From contig NZ_JAGSYB010000001.1 in NCBI RefSeq assembly GCF_025685415.1, positions 1,054,001-1,118,000 on the forward strand: a DNA stretch of 64,000 nt. Reading direction: 5' to 3'. The position numbers and the translations under genes are program-made. The notes beneath the pieces are model-generated. The model did not search any database. It saw only the letters and a program-made list of their open reading frames with translations, and was not told the DNA's origin. Shown one piece after another: positions 8,015-15,764 of this stretch. How positions within the stretch are numbered: position 1 is the stretch's first letter; the number at the start of each line of letters is the position of its first letter. The stretch is from Terriglobus aquaticus (GTDB lineage: Bacteria; Acidobacteriota; Terriglobia; Terriglobales; Acidobacteriaceae).

Positions 8015-9496
8015 CTAGCGCTCTCGCAGCCTGACACGGATGGGATAGCGAGGCCGGAGCGTGATCTTCTCCTCCACGTCGACCGTCTGCCCGGGAATCA
8101 GTTCCATCCGCCATCTCTGCGCGACAGTGGCCAGCACCAGCACCATCTCCATCCACGCAAAGCCCTCGCCGATGCACTGGCGGCTGCCACCGCCGAATGG
8201 AAAATAGGCGAACTTGTCGCGCTTCGCCTTTTCCTCTTCGGTGTGACGCAGCGGCTCGAACCGCAGCGGATCGGGGTACAGCTCCGGGCTACGCTGCAGC
8301 ACGTACTGCGACAGATACCAGTGCGTTCCCGGCGGCAGGCGGTACCCGCCAATTTCGATTGGCTCCGTGTTCATGCGACCCATCGCCCACGCAGGCGGGT
8401 ACAGCCGCATGCCCTCCGCCAGCACCATGGTCGTGTACCGCAGGCGGGTGTAGTCGTTCAGCGTGGGCAAGCGAGCCTCGGCGCCTTCGCCCAGCACCTC
8501 GCGCAGTTCGGCGTGCATCCTGCGGTCCGCTTCCGGATTCAGCGTCAACAGGTACATAGTCCAGGTCAACGCGTTCGCCGTGGTCTCGTAGCCCGCGAGA
8601 AAGATCGTGATGACCTCGTCGCGCAACTGCGCATCGCTCAGCTCGGAACCGTCCTCATCCCGCGCCAGCAGCAGAAGTGCCAACAGGTCGGTTCGCTCGG
8701 ACAGCTTCGCCTCGCCCAGCGCTCGCGTATCTGCAATGATGCGGTTGATCACGCGGTCCAGCCGGGCACGTGCCTTGCGAAACCGCGTCACACCCGGAAT
8801 GGGCCAGTGCAGCACGGCCTCCAGGTTGGGAAAGGCGATCAGGTAGTTGTAGATAGCCATGATCGCGTTGGTCTCATCGTTGATGGCTCGAACGTCCGCG
8901 TCCACCTCCGTTGCAAACAGCGTACGCGCTACGATCTCCAGCGACAGACTCATCATGGTCGCCGCAATGTCGATCTCCTGACCCTCGTGCCACCGGTCCC
9001 GCGCGGCTCGCGCACTCTCGACCATGGTTTCGGCGTAGGCCGCGATGCGCTGCCGATGGAAGGCAGGCGCAGCAATACGGCGCGACCGCTTGTGCGTTGG
9101 ATCGTCGCTGGTCAGCAGGCCCTCGCCCAGCAGGATTTTCAGCCGCTTGATCGTGCGTTCCCGAACAAAACTGCCCGCCTGGTTGATCAGCACCTCGCGC
9201 ACAAACGACGGATCATTCAGGTACACGACATGGATGTTGAAAAGCCGATAATGCGAGATCGGGCCCAGGTTGCGCGCCATGTATTCGAACAGGCGCAACG
9301 GCCGTCCAAGACGCGCCCAGGGTTTGTGCAGATAAAAGGGAAGCGCCCGCTTCAGGCCAGGAGGAATACGCCAGGTCTCACCCTTGCCGTCCGTGTACTC
9401 GTGCGCAGGCCGAAGTGTGAACGCGGCATCGGGCGCTTCGGCTTGCCAGGATGTGTTCCGGTCGGTGTCTGCGTTCGGCTCTGGTGCGATTCCCAT
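8015..9496 (-). CDS. Cytochrome P450
   Basis: A 493-residue soluble P450 with all family motifs: oxygen-binding I-helix AGYETT, K-helix EGMR (ExxR), and the heme loop [16 protein letters not shown] with the axial Cys at residue 441. It catalyses monooxygenation with electrons from a ferredoxin or flavodoxin partner; no such partner is encoded nearby. There is no signal peptide or N-terminal membrane anchor, so it is probably cytoplasmic. The [17 protein letters not shown] type loop resembles bacterial CYP families related to CYP102/CYP4-like fatty-acid or terpene hydroxylases, but the substrate is unknown. It lies between tmk (160-base gap) and holB (27-base gap), an odd place for a P450. Confidence 0.93.
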   Translation of the reverse strand: MGIAPEPNADTDRNTSWQAEAPDAAFTLRPAHEYTDGKGETWRIPPGLKRALPFYLHKPWARLGRPLRLFEYMARNLGPISHYRLFNIHVVYLNDPSFVREVLINQAGSFVRERTIKRLKILLGEGLLTSDDPTHKRSRRIAAPAFHRQRIAAYAETMVESARAARDRWHEGQEIDIAATMMSLSLEIVARTLFATEVDADVRAINDETNAIMAIYNYLIAFPNLEAVLHWPIPGVTRFRKARARLDRVINRIIADTRALGEAKLSERTDLLALLLLARDEDGSELSDAQLRDEVITIFLAGYETTANALTWTMYLLTLNPEADRRMHAELREVLGEGAEARLPTLNDYTRLRYTTMVLAEGMRLYPPAWAMGRMNTEPIEIGGYRLPPGTHWYLSQYVLQRSPELYPDPLRFEPLRHTEEEKAKRDKFAYFPFGGGSRQCIGEGFAWMEMVLVLATVAQRWRMELIPGQTVDVEEKITLRPRYPIRVRLRER

Positions 9497-9656
9497 GCAC
9501 CCATTAGAACTGCCGGCCGCGCTTCGCGCGCGCGCCGCGCCAGCTCGGTTCAGTGCGGATGCGGGGTTTGCCGAAGCATTTTCAAGCCGCGAACATCGAT
9601 GACACCTGCAAGCGAAATGGCCTTGTCACCGTGAGCCGTAAGACCTAGCGGCACTC

Positions 9657-10370
9657 TTAGCCTGCAGTGCCGGTTGACTCTGGCAGCAAGTGCGCCAGCC
9701 TGCTGCGGATAGCCGCGGCAATCTCCTCGATGCCGCCGTCGCGGAAGATCAACACCCGCTCTGGCTCACGATCTGCGATTGCTTCATACGCTGCATGCAC
9801 CCGGCGAAAGAAGGCCTCGCCCTCCGCCTCGAACCGGTTCTCGTCCGCACCGCCGTGCTTCTGCTGAAACGCAGCGTTCCGCTGCTGTGCCCGCGCCAGT
9901 GACACTTCGACATCCGGCAGCAGGAGCACCGTAGCATCCGGCTGGAATCCGTTGCAGATGGCACGGTGAACCGCGAGGACCCGGTCTGACCCAAGCTGCC
10001 GGCCGCCACCTTGGTACGCCTCGCTCGAGTCGGTATACCGGTCACAAAGCACCACCCGGCCGGCCTCCAACGCTGGTTGGATCACCTCTGCAATCTGTTG
10101 AGCGCGGTCCGCGAACATCAGCGCGAGCTCCGCCAAGGGAGCGATCGGCCCTAGGACTGCTTCGCTGCGGCTGTCCAGCAAAATGGCCCGGATGCGTTCA
10201 CCCAGCGCGGTCGATCCGGGCTGGCGCAGCACTACGGGATCCAGGCCGCGGCTGCGCAGCCACTCCGCAAGCAGCCGCAACTGCGTGGTCTTTCCCGATC
10301 CGTCCGGGCCTTCAAAGGTAAGAAAGAGTCCTCGACGCGAAGTCGGAGCGGCACCCACTTCAGTGCCCAT
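9657..10370 (-). CDS. tmk: Thymidylate kinase
   Basis: Phosphorylates dTMP to dTDP. P-loop GPDGSGKTT at 21-29 and the DRY motif with following Ser (CDRYTDSS, 109-116) identify the family; the LID region QRNAAFQQKH follows. I take the ATG at 10370, which overlaps the end of the upstream lipoprotein gene by 11 bases, giving 237 residues. The frame stays open upstream to 10436, but that extension has no family resemblance. Member of the minus-strand run that continues with P450 and holB. Confidence 0.93.
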   Translation of the reverse strand: MGTEVGAAPTSRRGLFLTFEGPDGSGKTTQLRLLAEWLRSRGLDPVVLRQPGSTALGERIRAILLDSRSEAVLGPIAPLAELALMFADRAQQIAEVIQPALEAGRVVLCDRYTDSSEAYQGGGRQLGSDRVLAVHRAICNGFQPDATVLLLPDVEVSLARAQQRNAAFQQKHGGADENRFEAEGEAFFRRVHAAYEAIADREPERVLIFRDGGIEEIAAAIRSRLAHLLPESTGTAG

Positions 10371-10716
10371 GCACGTTGACCTGGAACTCGGCGCGGTCCT
10401 GTGCGGGAAAGCGGATGGAAAGGCTACCTTCGTCACCCTCGTTCAGCGCGGGCCCTGTCTGCAGATGCTCCTGCATCTTCGCATCGGTGAAGTCCAGCTT
10501 GATCGGCCCGGAGCCAATCACCTTGAAGCGGTAGCGGAAGGTTTGGCCGTCGGCAAGATCCTGCGTTCCGAAGCTGGCCGACGGGTACGCCACCTGCACC
10601 GTGTGAAGCGGTGATCCACTTGCGTTGGTCACGCTGGCCTCGACGTATCGGGAACGGCAACCGGCCAGTGCAAGCGATCCACACAGCACGGCGACAAACA
10701 GGAAGCGCATAGCCAA
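10360..10716 (-). CDS. Small putative lipoprotein
   Basis: A 118-residue exported protein of unknown function. A type II signal peptide is clear: MAMRF, a hydrophobic core, and the lipobox LALAGC with Cys at residue 19. The mature part (about 100 residues) is strand-rich, with alternating hydrophobics such as YVEASVTNASGSPL and VQVAYPSASFG, suggesting a small beta-sandwich. The Met at residue 3 is an equally good start. Its end overlaps the tmk start by 11 bases, so the two are probably co-translated. I do not recognise a named family. Confidence 0.75.
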   Translation of the reverse strand: MAMRFLFVAVLCGSLALAGCRSRYVEASVTNASGSPLHTVQVAYPSASFGTQDLADGQTFRYRFKVIGSGPIKLDFTDAKMQEHLQTGPALNEGDEGSLSIRFPAQDRAEFQVNVHGH

Positions 10717-10780
10717 ACTTTAGCAGTGCAGCGATGCCAAGCCCGAACGTGCGATGCCTAGCGGCTCTGCCGCGGTTCGC

Positions 10781-11635
10781 TCAATCCAGGCTACGGGCGC
10801 TCAGCACCACGCCGTTACTGCCGTCGTGCAGCATGATCGGGAAGGCGAGCACGCTCCAGGTGGCTGTCTGCTCTTCGGCCTTGGGCTCCTTCAGCAGTCC
10901 CCGCCGCGTGCGGTCGATGTACGTTTCGCGGGACGTCGCGACCTTTTCGAGAACGTCGCGCCAATCACGCAGCCGTTCTCCTAACTCTGTAAACAGGTTG
11001 CGCCCGGAGAACCAGTCGCGCGGCTGTCCCAGGTATTGCGCGGCCGCCTCGTTGACATAAACCCAGGTCCCATCCGCTTCCAGAATCTGCACCAGCACAT
11101 CCACCCCAATGGCCCGAGCGATGCGCGAGTAATAGAAGTCTCGCGCGTCCACGACCACGGGTGCTCCGCGCCGCTTGGCTTCCAGGGCTCGCAGGGCGCT
11201 CAAAAGATCCTCGACTGAGGAATACCCCTTCAGCAGGTGCATGTCTTCTACACCGCCGAAACGGCGCTCCAGCGTTGCCGACAAGATGATGATGGGAACC
11301 GAGGGCCTGCGATGCCTCAGCTCCGTCGCGACCTCCGTGCCGAACTTGCCCTGTCCCAGGTGGTAGTCCAGCACCGCCACATCGATCGAATCGATCAGTT
11401 CGTTGGCCTCTTCGACGGAGCTGGCAGGGAAACACTCGTAGCCGTTTTGCCGCAGGATCGCCGCTCTCAGCAACAACGTCGCCGGATCGTCATCCAGCAA
11501 CAGCACCCGGACGTGCGCCGGCGAAGGCATGGAGATCACATTCGGACCTGCCGTTGAACCTGCCAACTCTGCGCCGTCCTTCTGATCCTCTCCACTCATC
11601 ACGGCGTTGGATGCACCGCAACGGCTCCGCGTCAT
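10781..11635 (-). CDS. Response regulator: receiver domain plus PAS domain
   Basis: A 284-residue protein with a receiver domain at about 42-165. The acidic triplet is at 48-50 (LLLDDD), the phosphoacceptor D90 in AVLDYHLG, the Ser/Thr switch in ILSAT, and the conserved Lys at 136 (LLKGYS). A PAS domain follows at about 170-284 (RAIGVDVLVQILEADGTWVY, NEAAAQYLG, ending LSARSLD). There is no DNA-binding or enzymatic output, so it probably acts by protein contacts or feeds a separate kinase. Translation is apparently coupled to lpxD by an ATGA overlap at 11632-11635; Met13 or Met36 are alternative starts. The N-terminal 40 residues are poorly conserved in appearance. Confidence 0.85.
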   Translation of the reverse strand: MTRSRCGASNAVMSGEDQKDGAELAGSTAGPNVISMPSPAHVRVLLLDDDPATLLLRAAILRQNGYECFPASSVEEANELIDSIDVAVLDYHLGQGKFGTEVATELRHRRPSVPIIILSATLERRFGGVEDMHLLKGYSSVEDLLSALRALEAKRRGAPVVVDARDFYYSRIARAIGVDVLVQILEADGTWVYVNEAAAQYLGQPRDWFSGRNLFTELGERLRDWRDVLEKVATSRETYIDRTRRGLLKEPKAEEQTATWSVLAFPIMLHDGSNGVVLSARSLD

Positions 11636-12702
11636 CCATTGGTGTCGTTGCTATCGGTTCCGTTCCGGGCTTCGCTCACATTTCGGTCAGATCGCGATCG
11701 AAGCGCGCGCACTTCGCGAATCAACTCCGGCAACCGGGCAAAGCCCGCCGCTGCTCGAAGCCACTGCCGGTTGTCCATTGCAGGGTAGCCAGAGACCACG
11801 GACCGCGGGGCCACGTCACTTGGAATGCCTGTCTGCGCGGTGGCTACGGCATCGTCGCCCACCTTCAAATGCCCGGCCACACCCACCTGACCCGCAAGGA
11901 TCACGCGGTCGCCGATCTCGGTCGATCCGGCGAGCCCAACCTGCGCACATAGAAGCGTGTCCTGCCCGACAAGCGAGCCGTGTCCCACCTGGACCAGGTT
12001 GTCTACCTTGCTGCCGCGGCTAATGCGTGTCTCGCCGATGCTGGCACGGTCGATGCAACTATTGCTCTGCACCTCCACGCCGTCCTCCAGCACGGTCACG
12101 CCGGACTGCACGATTTTGCGCCACCGGGTCCCGTCCTTGGCGTAGCCGAAACCGTCCCCGCCGATCACGGCTCCATTTTGGAGCGTCACGTCATCGCCGA
12201 TCTGACAGAACTCGCGGACAACCGCATGCGCATGAGCGAAGAATCGGTCGCCGATCCGGGCCCCCTGATAGATCACGACGTGCGGCAGAACGACTGCGCC
12301 CGAACCCAGCACCACGTCTGGACCGATAACCGCGTACGCGCCGATGTGAGCGCCATCCTTGATGATGGCCGAAGGATCGACTACCGCGGTCGGGTGAACG
12401 CCAGGAGCGTAGGCCGGGGCAGCATAGAAGAAGTCGAGCACTCGCGCGAACGCCAGGTAGGGGTTGCGAATCCGCAGCGTCGCTACCGCATCAACGGCAG
12501 GGAAGTCGGGCTCGACCAGCACCGCGGCCGCTCGGGTGGACCGCACCTGCGCCGCATACTTTGGGTTAGCAACAAAGGTGACCTGGTCTGGCCCCGCGCT
12601 TTCGATGCCGGCCACACCGCGCACCGGAACTTCCGCGTCGCCTTGAAGTTCTGCTCCAATCCGTTGAGCGATTTCGCCAAGGGTCAGCGTAAGCGGCGGC
12701 AT
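11632..12702 (-). CDS. lpxD: UDP-3-O-acylglucosamine N-acyltransferase
   Basis: Third committed step of lipid A synthesis: transfers a 3-hydroxyacyl chain from acyl carrier protein to the 2-amino group of UDP-3-O-acylglucosamine. The 356-residue protein has the N-terminal uridine-binding domain (1-100), then many hexapeptide repeats of the left-handed beta helix (about 102-300), with the catalytic His at 241 in VQVGHGSLVG. The start is well supported by GGAGGT seven bases upstream and overlaps the previous gene's stop (TAATG). The response-regulator gene overlaps its stop. The neighbouring genes usual elsewhere (fabZ, lpxA, bamA) are not here. It implies an LPS-bearing outer membrane. Confidence 0.95.
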   Translation of the reverse strand: MPPLTLTLGEIAQRIGAELQGDAEVPVRGVAGIESAGPDQVTFVANPKYAAQVRSTRAAAVLVEPDFPAVDAVATLRIRNPYLAFARVLDFFYAAPAYAPGVHPTAVVDPSAIIKDGAHIGAYAVIGPDVVLGSGAVVLPHVVIYQGARIGDRFFAHAHAVVREFCQIGDDVTLQNGAVIGGDGFGYAKDGTRWRKIVQSGVTVLEDGVEVQSNSCIDRASIGETRISRGSKVDNLVQVGHGSLVGQDTLLCAQVGLAGSTEIGDRVILAGQVGVAGHLKVGDDAVATAQTGIPSDVAPRSVVSGYPAMDNRQWLRAAAGFARLPELIREVRALRSRSDRNVSEARNGTDSNDTNG

Positions 12703-13259
12703 TATCGGACCTCCGTTGCGACCGCATCCGGGAACAGGTCGGCCTGAGGCACCGGTTCATCGGCCTTAGCCGAGATCTGCTCCAGTTGTTTGCGGCGGGT
12801 AGGTGTGGTGACTACGGCGACCACCTGCAGCGCAGACAGCGCCGAGCGGGGAACATAGACCCGCTGCGAGTTGCCGCGAACGTCGGGCGGCACCAGTTGG
12901 ATACCCAGGTCGTCCGCCAGCCCTGCTGCCAGAGACAGGTCAAGCGCGGCAAGGCCTTCCAGGTCGTCGCCGTCACGAAAAGCGAGTCTGACCCAGAGCC
13001 CCTCTGTCCTGGGCCGTGCCAGGAACTGCTTGCGCGGCAGCCTCTCCGGGTTCGCCTCGTCGGTCAGGTTGAATTCCCGAACGAAGTGAACGATCTTCAC
13101 GTCGTGCAGCGGCACGTCTTGCACCCGGCCGGCAAGGTCCAGCAGTTGCAGCACCGGACTGTCCGCTTTGCGCGAAACGAAACCGGTTGCGGGCAGATAT
13201 CCCCGCAGCAGGCCGGGAGAGAAGCGCCGGACGATCACCTTCTTCTGTCCGCTTCCCAA
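12702..13259 (-). CDS. Conserved protein of unknown function (possible DUF6982-like fold)
   Basis: I prefer the TTG at 13259, which has a perfect AAGGAG five bases upstream, giving 185 residues; the frame stays open to 13310. The N-terminal 60 residues read as a small beta barrel (KKVIVRRFSPGLLRGYLP, then VPLHDVKIVHFVREFN), resembling short acidobacterial proteins with a DUF6982/PilZ-like barrel. The rest (LWVRLAFRDGDDLEGLAALD, VYVPRSALSALQVVAVV) has a second similar barrel-like pattern, so it may be an internal duplication. There is no signal peptide or membrane helix. It is the first gene of the lpxD operon, with one-base overlap to lpxD. Function unknown; the fold suggestion is tentative. 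Confidence 0.65.
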   Translation of the reverse strand: MGSGQKKVIVRRFSPGLLRGYLPATGFVSRKADSPVLQLLDLAGRVQDVPLHDVKIVHFVREFNLTDEANPERLPRKQFLARPRTEGLWVRLAFRDGDDLEGLAALDLSLAAGLADDLGIQLVPPDVRGNSQRVYVPRSALSALQVVAVVTTPTRRKQLEQISAKADEPVPQADLFPDAVATEVR

Positions 13260-13411
13260 ATCCGCTCCTTGCTTGAGGGGCCAACATCTCTGGCAACGCC
13301 CTTGCCTCACCGCACATCCGTGTGTGCAACAAACCGCGTGACTTCGACGAAAGCGCTATGGTACGCTAGGGCGTTACAGGGTTCCCGCCAGGTGCGACTA
13401 AATAGAGCAGA

Positions 13412-13440
13412 TTGTGCGTCTTAGGCGAGGTTTGTATACC
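13412..13440 (+). promoter_or_regulatory. Putative sigma-70-like promoter for the nucleotidyltransferase gene
   Basis: TTGTGC (13412-13417), a 17-base spacer and TATACC (13435-13440), with the start codon 35 bases downstream. Spacing is ideal, but each box matches consensus only partly. Confidence 0.4.
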
Positions 13441-13475
13441 GGCTCAGGCCGGTCTCCGGAGTTCAAGAACGCCCC

Positions 13476-15644
13476 ATGGCCGATTATATCTACCTCCTGG
13501 AAAATCGCCTTTCCGCCGCCCAGCAGCGCGCCATCCGCATCGTCAGAGATCTGGCCCGCACGGAGGAGATGACAGTCTTTCTGACCGGCGGTGCCGTCCG
13601 CGACCTAACGGCGGGCAGCGCCGTTCGCGACCTGGACCTGACCGTTGTCGGCGATGCGACCAAGCTCCGGGCCGGGGTTGAGGCCTCAGGCGCCATCTTC
13701 ACCGGGGACAACGCCCGCGCGCAGGTACTGTACTTCCTGTTTCCGGGCGGCGTCCGCGTGGAGGTCAGCACCGCTGTCTCTATCGAGTTCCCGAAACCCG
13801 GCAAGCCGGTCTACACTCCCACCGGGATCATCGAAGACCTTCGCCGGCGCGACTTCACCGCCAATGCCATGGCGTTGTCTTTGAACGAGGGCTCCTACGG
13901 TCTTCTCATGGATCCGTTGAACGGCGTCGCCGACATCGAGAACCGCGAGCTTCGCCTGATCAGCAATTACGGCTTCCTGGAAGATCCGATCCGCATGGTG
14001 CGCGGCATCCGCCTGAGCGCACGGCTCGGTTGGCAGATGGAGGAGCGTACCCGCCAACGTTACGAAAGTGCCAAGGCGGAAGATCTGTTCGGCTCAGTCG
14101 CGCCGGAAAGCATCGGCTACGAACTGGAAGAAATCTTCTACGAAGAAGATCCGGTGCGCGTGATGCGTGCTCTGGATGCGGAGGGCTGGCTCAAGCTGCT
14201 CTCTCCCCAGCTCGCCTCGGCCAAGCCGAACGAAGCCGCGCTCACGGACCTGCGCGAGAAGCAGGGTCAGTTGCTCACGCAGGGCGTGCTGGCGGATGCC
14301 TCCGCCCTGGCGCTGCCTCTTCTGCTTGGGAAGCTCTCCGCGGCCGATCAGGCTGCGGTGAAAAAATCGTTCGCGCGACCGGGGTTCGCCACACAGGTCG
14401 ATACCTTGGAGAGCCGCACCCGCGACCTGCAGACCCGCTTCTCCGGTAAGGAAGCAGCCACCCCGTCCGCAGCGTGGCGCATGCTTCACGAAGCCGAACC
14501 CGAACTCGTCCTTTCCATGCTGCTCAATGGCAAGGGCGTGGTCCAGCAGCGGCTCAAGACCTTCCTGAACGACTCTCCAACCGCCCGGCAGCGCATTCCA
14601 TACGCCACCCTGCAGGAGATGCGCATCACGCCCGATCTGCCGGAGTACAAGGAGTTGCTCGACAAGCTCTTCTTCGAGCTGATGGACGGAAAGCTGTCCA
14701 CGCCCGAGGAGCTGAAGGCGTACCTGGAACCGTATTCGCCGCCAGCCCCACCGCCGCCGGTAAACCTGCGGCGTGCGCGCGCCAAGAAAGAAGCTCGTCC
14801 GAGCCGGGCCAAGGGCAAGAAGGCCGCGGCTGCAGAGGCCGAGGCAACACTTGAGACGGTCGCCGAGCAAGAGGAAGCATTGGGCGTGGCGGAAGGCCTG
14901 ATGGAGCCCGGAACGCTCACCGGTCCGGATCGCGGACCCGAGCCGACACCGGAGACTCCTCTGGAGGGCAAAGTGGCACCGCTCGCTCCGAGAGAGGAGG
15001 AGCCGACGGCGCAGAAGCCTGCCAAACCCGCGAAGGCTCCGAAAGTCCTGCCCGAAGCGGACACCGAAGCTGCAAGGAAGCTCACCGCGCAACCAGCGCC
15101 TGTGGCGACACGTCAGGGTAAGGCGGCGACCACACCGCACCCGGAGGCATCCCGCGACGTTGCGGCAAAACGGCCAGTGGTGATTCCACAAGCCTCTGCG
15201 AAACAGGCTGCACCCAAGCAAGCGGACCGTGGCAACTCGGCCAAAGCAGTAGCACCCTCGCGGAACGCTGCCAAGGTGGCACCGCCCGCAAAGAAGTCAA
15301 GCCCGGCCAAGTCCGTCCCTCAGCCGAAGAAAGGGAGTGGCGGTTCGGCAAAACCGAGTTCAAAGGCAGCAGTTTCTTCCGCAAAGGGCACGAAGGCTCC
15401 GGCCAAAGCAGCCAAGGCGGTCAAGACCGCGCCTCCGAAAAAGGGTGCTGCGGCTCCTTCCGCATCTTCGAAGCAGAAGCCTGCAGTCAAAGCCGTGAAG
15501 GCGAAGAGCATCAAGCCGAACTCGGCGACTCCCGCCAAGAAGGCTCCTGCGAAAGCGCCGGTGAAGAGCGTACCCGCTAGGCCAGCGAAGAAGGCGGCTA
15601 GCAAAGCCGCTAAATCGGCTCCGAAGAAGTCTGGACGGCGCTAG
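13476..15644 (+). CDS. CCA tRNA nucleotidyltransferase / poly(A) polymerase family protein with long basic tail
   Basis: The first 420 residues are a class II nucleotidyltransferase: GGAVRD (38-43), the metal-binding pair D52/D54 in RDLDLTVVGD, RRRDFTANAMAL (about 127-138), and the RNA-binding neck EDPIRMVRGIRLSARLG. The family adds CCA to tRNA or poly(A) to RNA; motifs alone do not decide which. From about residue 422 the protein changes to a 300-residue low-complexity tail rich in Ala, Lys and Pro (AKKAPAKAPVKS, KAASKAAKSAPKK), resembling histone H1/AlgP-like tails. That tail is far outside normal family length (about 400-450). The reading frame and GC-rich codon use continue smoothly, so it is not a frameshift. 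Confidence 0.85.
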   Translation: MADYIYLLENRLSAAQQRAIRIVRDLARTEEMTVFLTGGAVRDLTAGSAVRDLDLTVVGDATKLRAGVEASGAIFTGDNARAQVLYFLFPGGVRVEVSTAVSIEFPKPGKPVYTPTGIIEDLRRRDFTANAMALSLNEGSYGLLMDPLNGVADIENRELRLISNYGFLEDPIRMVRGIRLSARLGWQMEERTRQRYESAKAEDLFGSVAPESIGYELEEIFYEEDPVRVMRALDAEGWLKLLSPQLASAKPNEAALTDLREKQGQLLTQGVLADASALALPLLLGKLSAADQAAVKKSFARPGFATQVDTLESRTRDLQTRFSGKEAATPSAAWRMLHEAEPELVLSMLLNGKGVVQQRLKTFLNDSPTARQRIPYATLQEMRITPDLPEYKELLDKLFFELMDGKLSTPEELKAYLEPYSPPAPPPPVNLRRARAKKEARPSRAKGKKAAAAEAEATLETVAEQEEALGVAEGLMEPGTLTGPDRGPEPTPETPLEGKVAPLAPREEEPTAQKPAKPAKAPKVLPEADTEAARKLTAQPAPVATRQGKAATTPHPEASRDVAAKRPVVIPQASAKQAAPKQADRGNSAKAVAPSRNAAKVAPPAKKSSPAKSVPQPKKGSGGSAKPSSKAAVSSAKGTKAPAKAAKAVKTAPPKKGAAAPSASSKQKPAVKAVKAKSIKPNSATPAKKAPAKAPVKSVPARPAKKAASKAAKSAPKKSGRR

Positions 15645-15764
15645 CGGACCGGGCACCGTGCCGCTTCCCTGACGGAGTTGGCATCGTGGCTAGGCCGCCT
15701 CTGTTTCGTTCACGGCGCGAAAGCCGAAGACTTAAAGATCTCTCGGCCCGCGTAGGCTGAATCC

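Noticed and set aside
7901-9634. 577-codon open frame on the plus strand opposite the P450 gene
   Set aside because: Shadow of high-GC coding on the minus strand: Arg/His/Gln-rich product, no family motif, no ribosome site, while the minus-strand frame has all P450 motifs.
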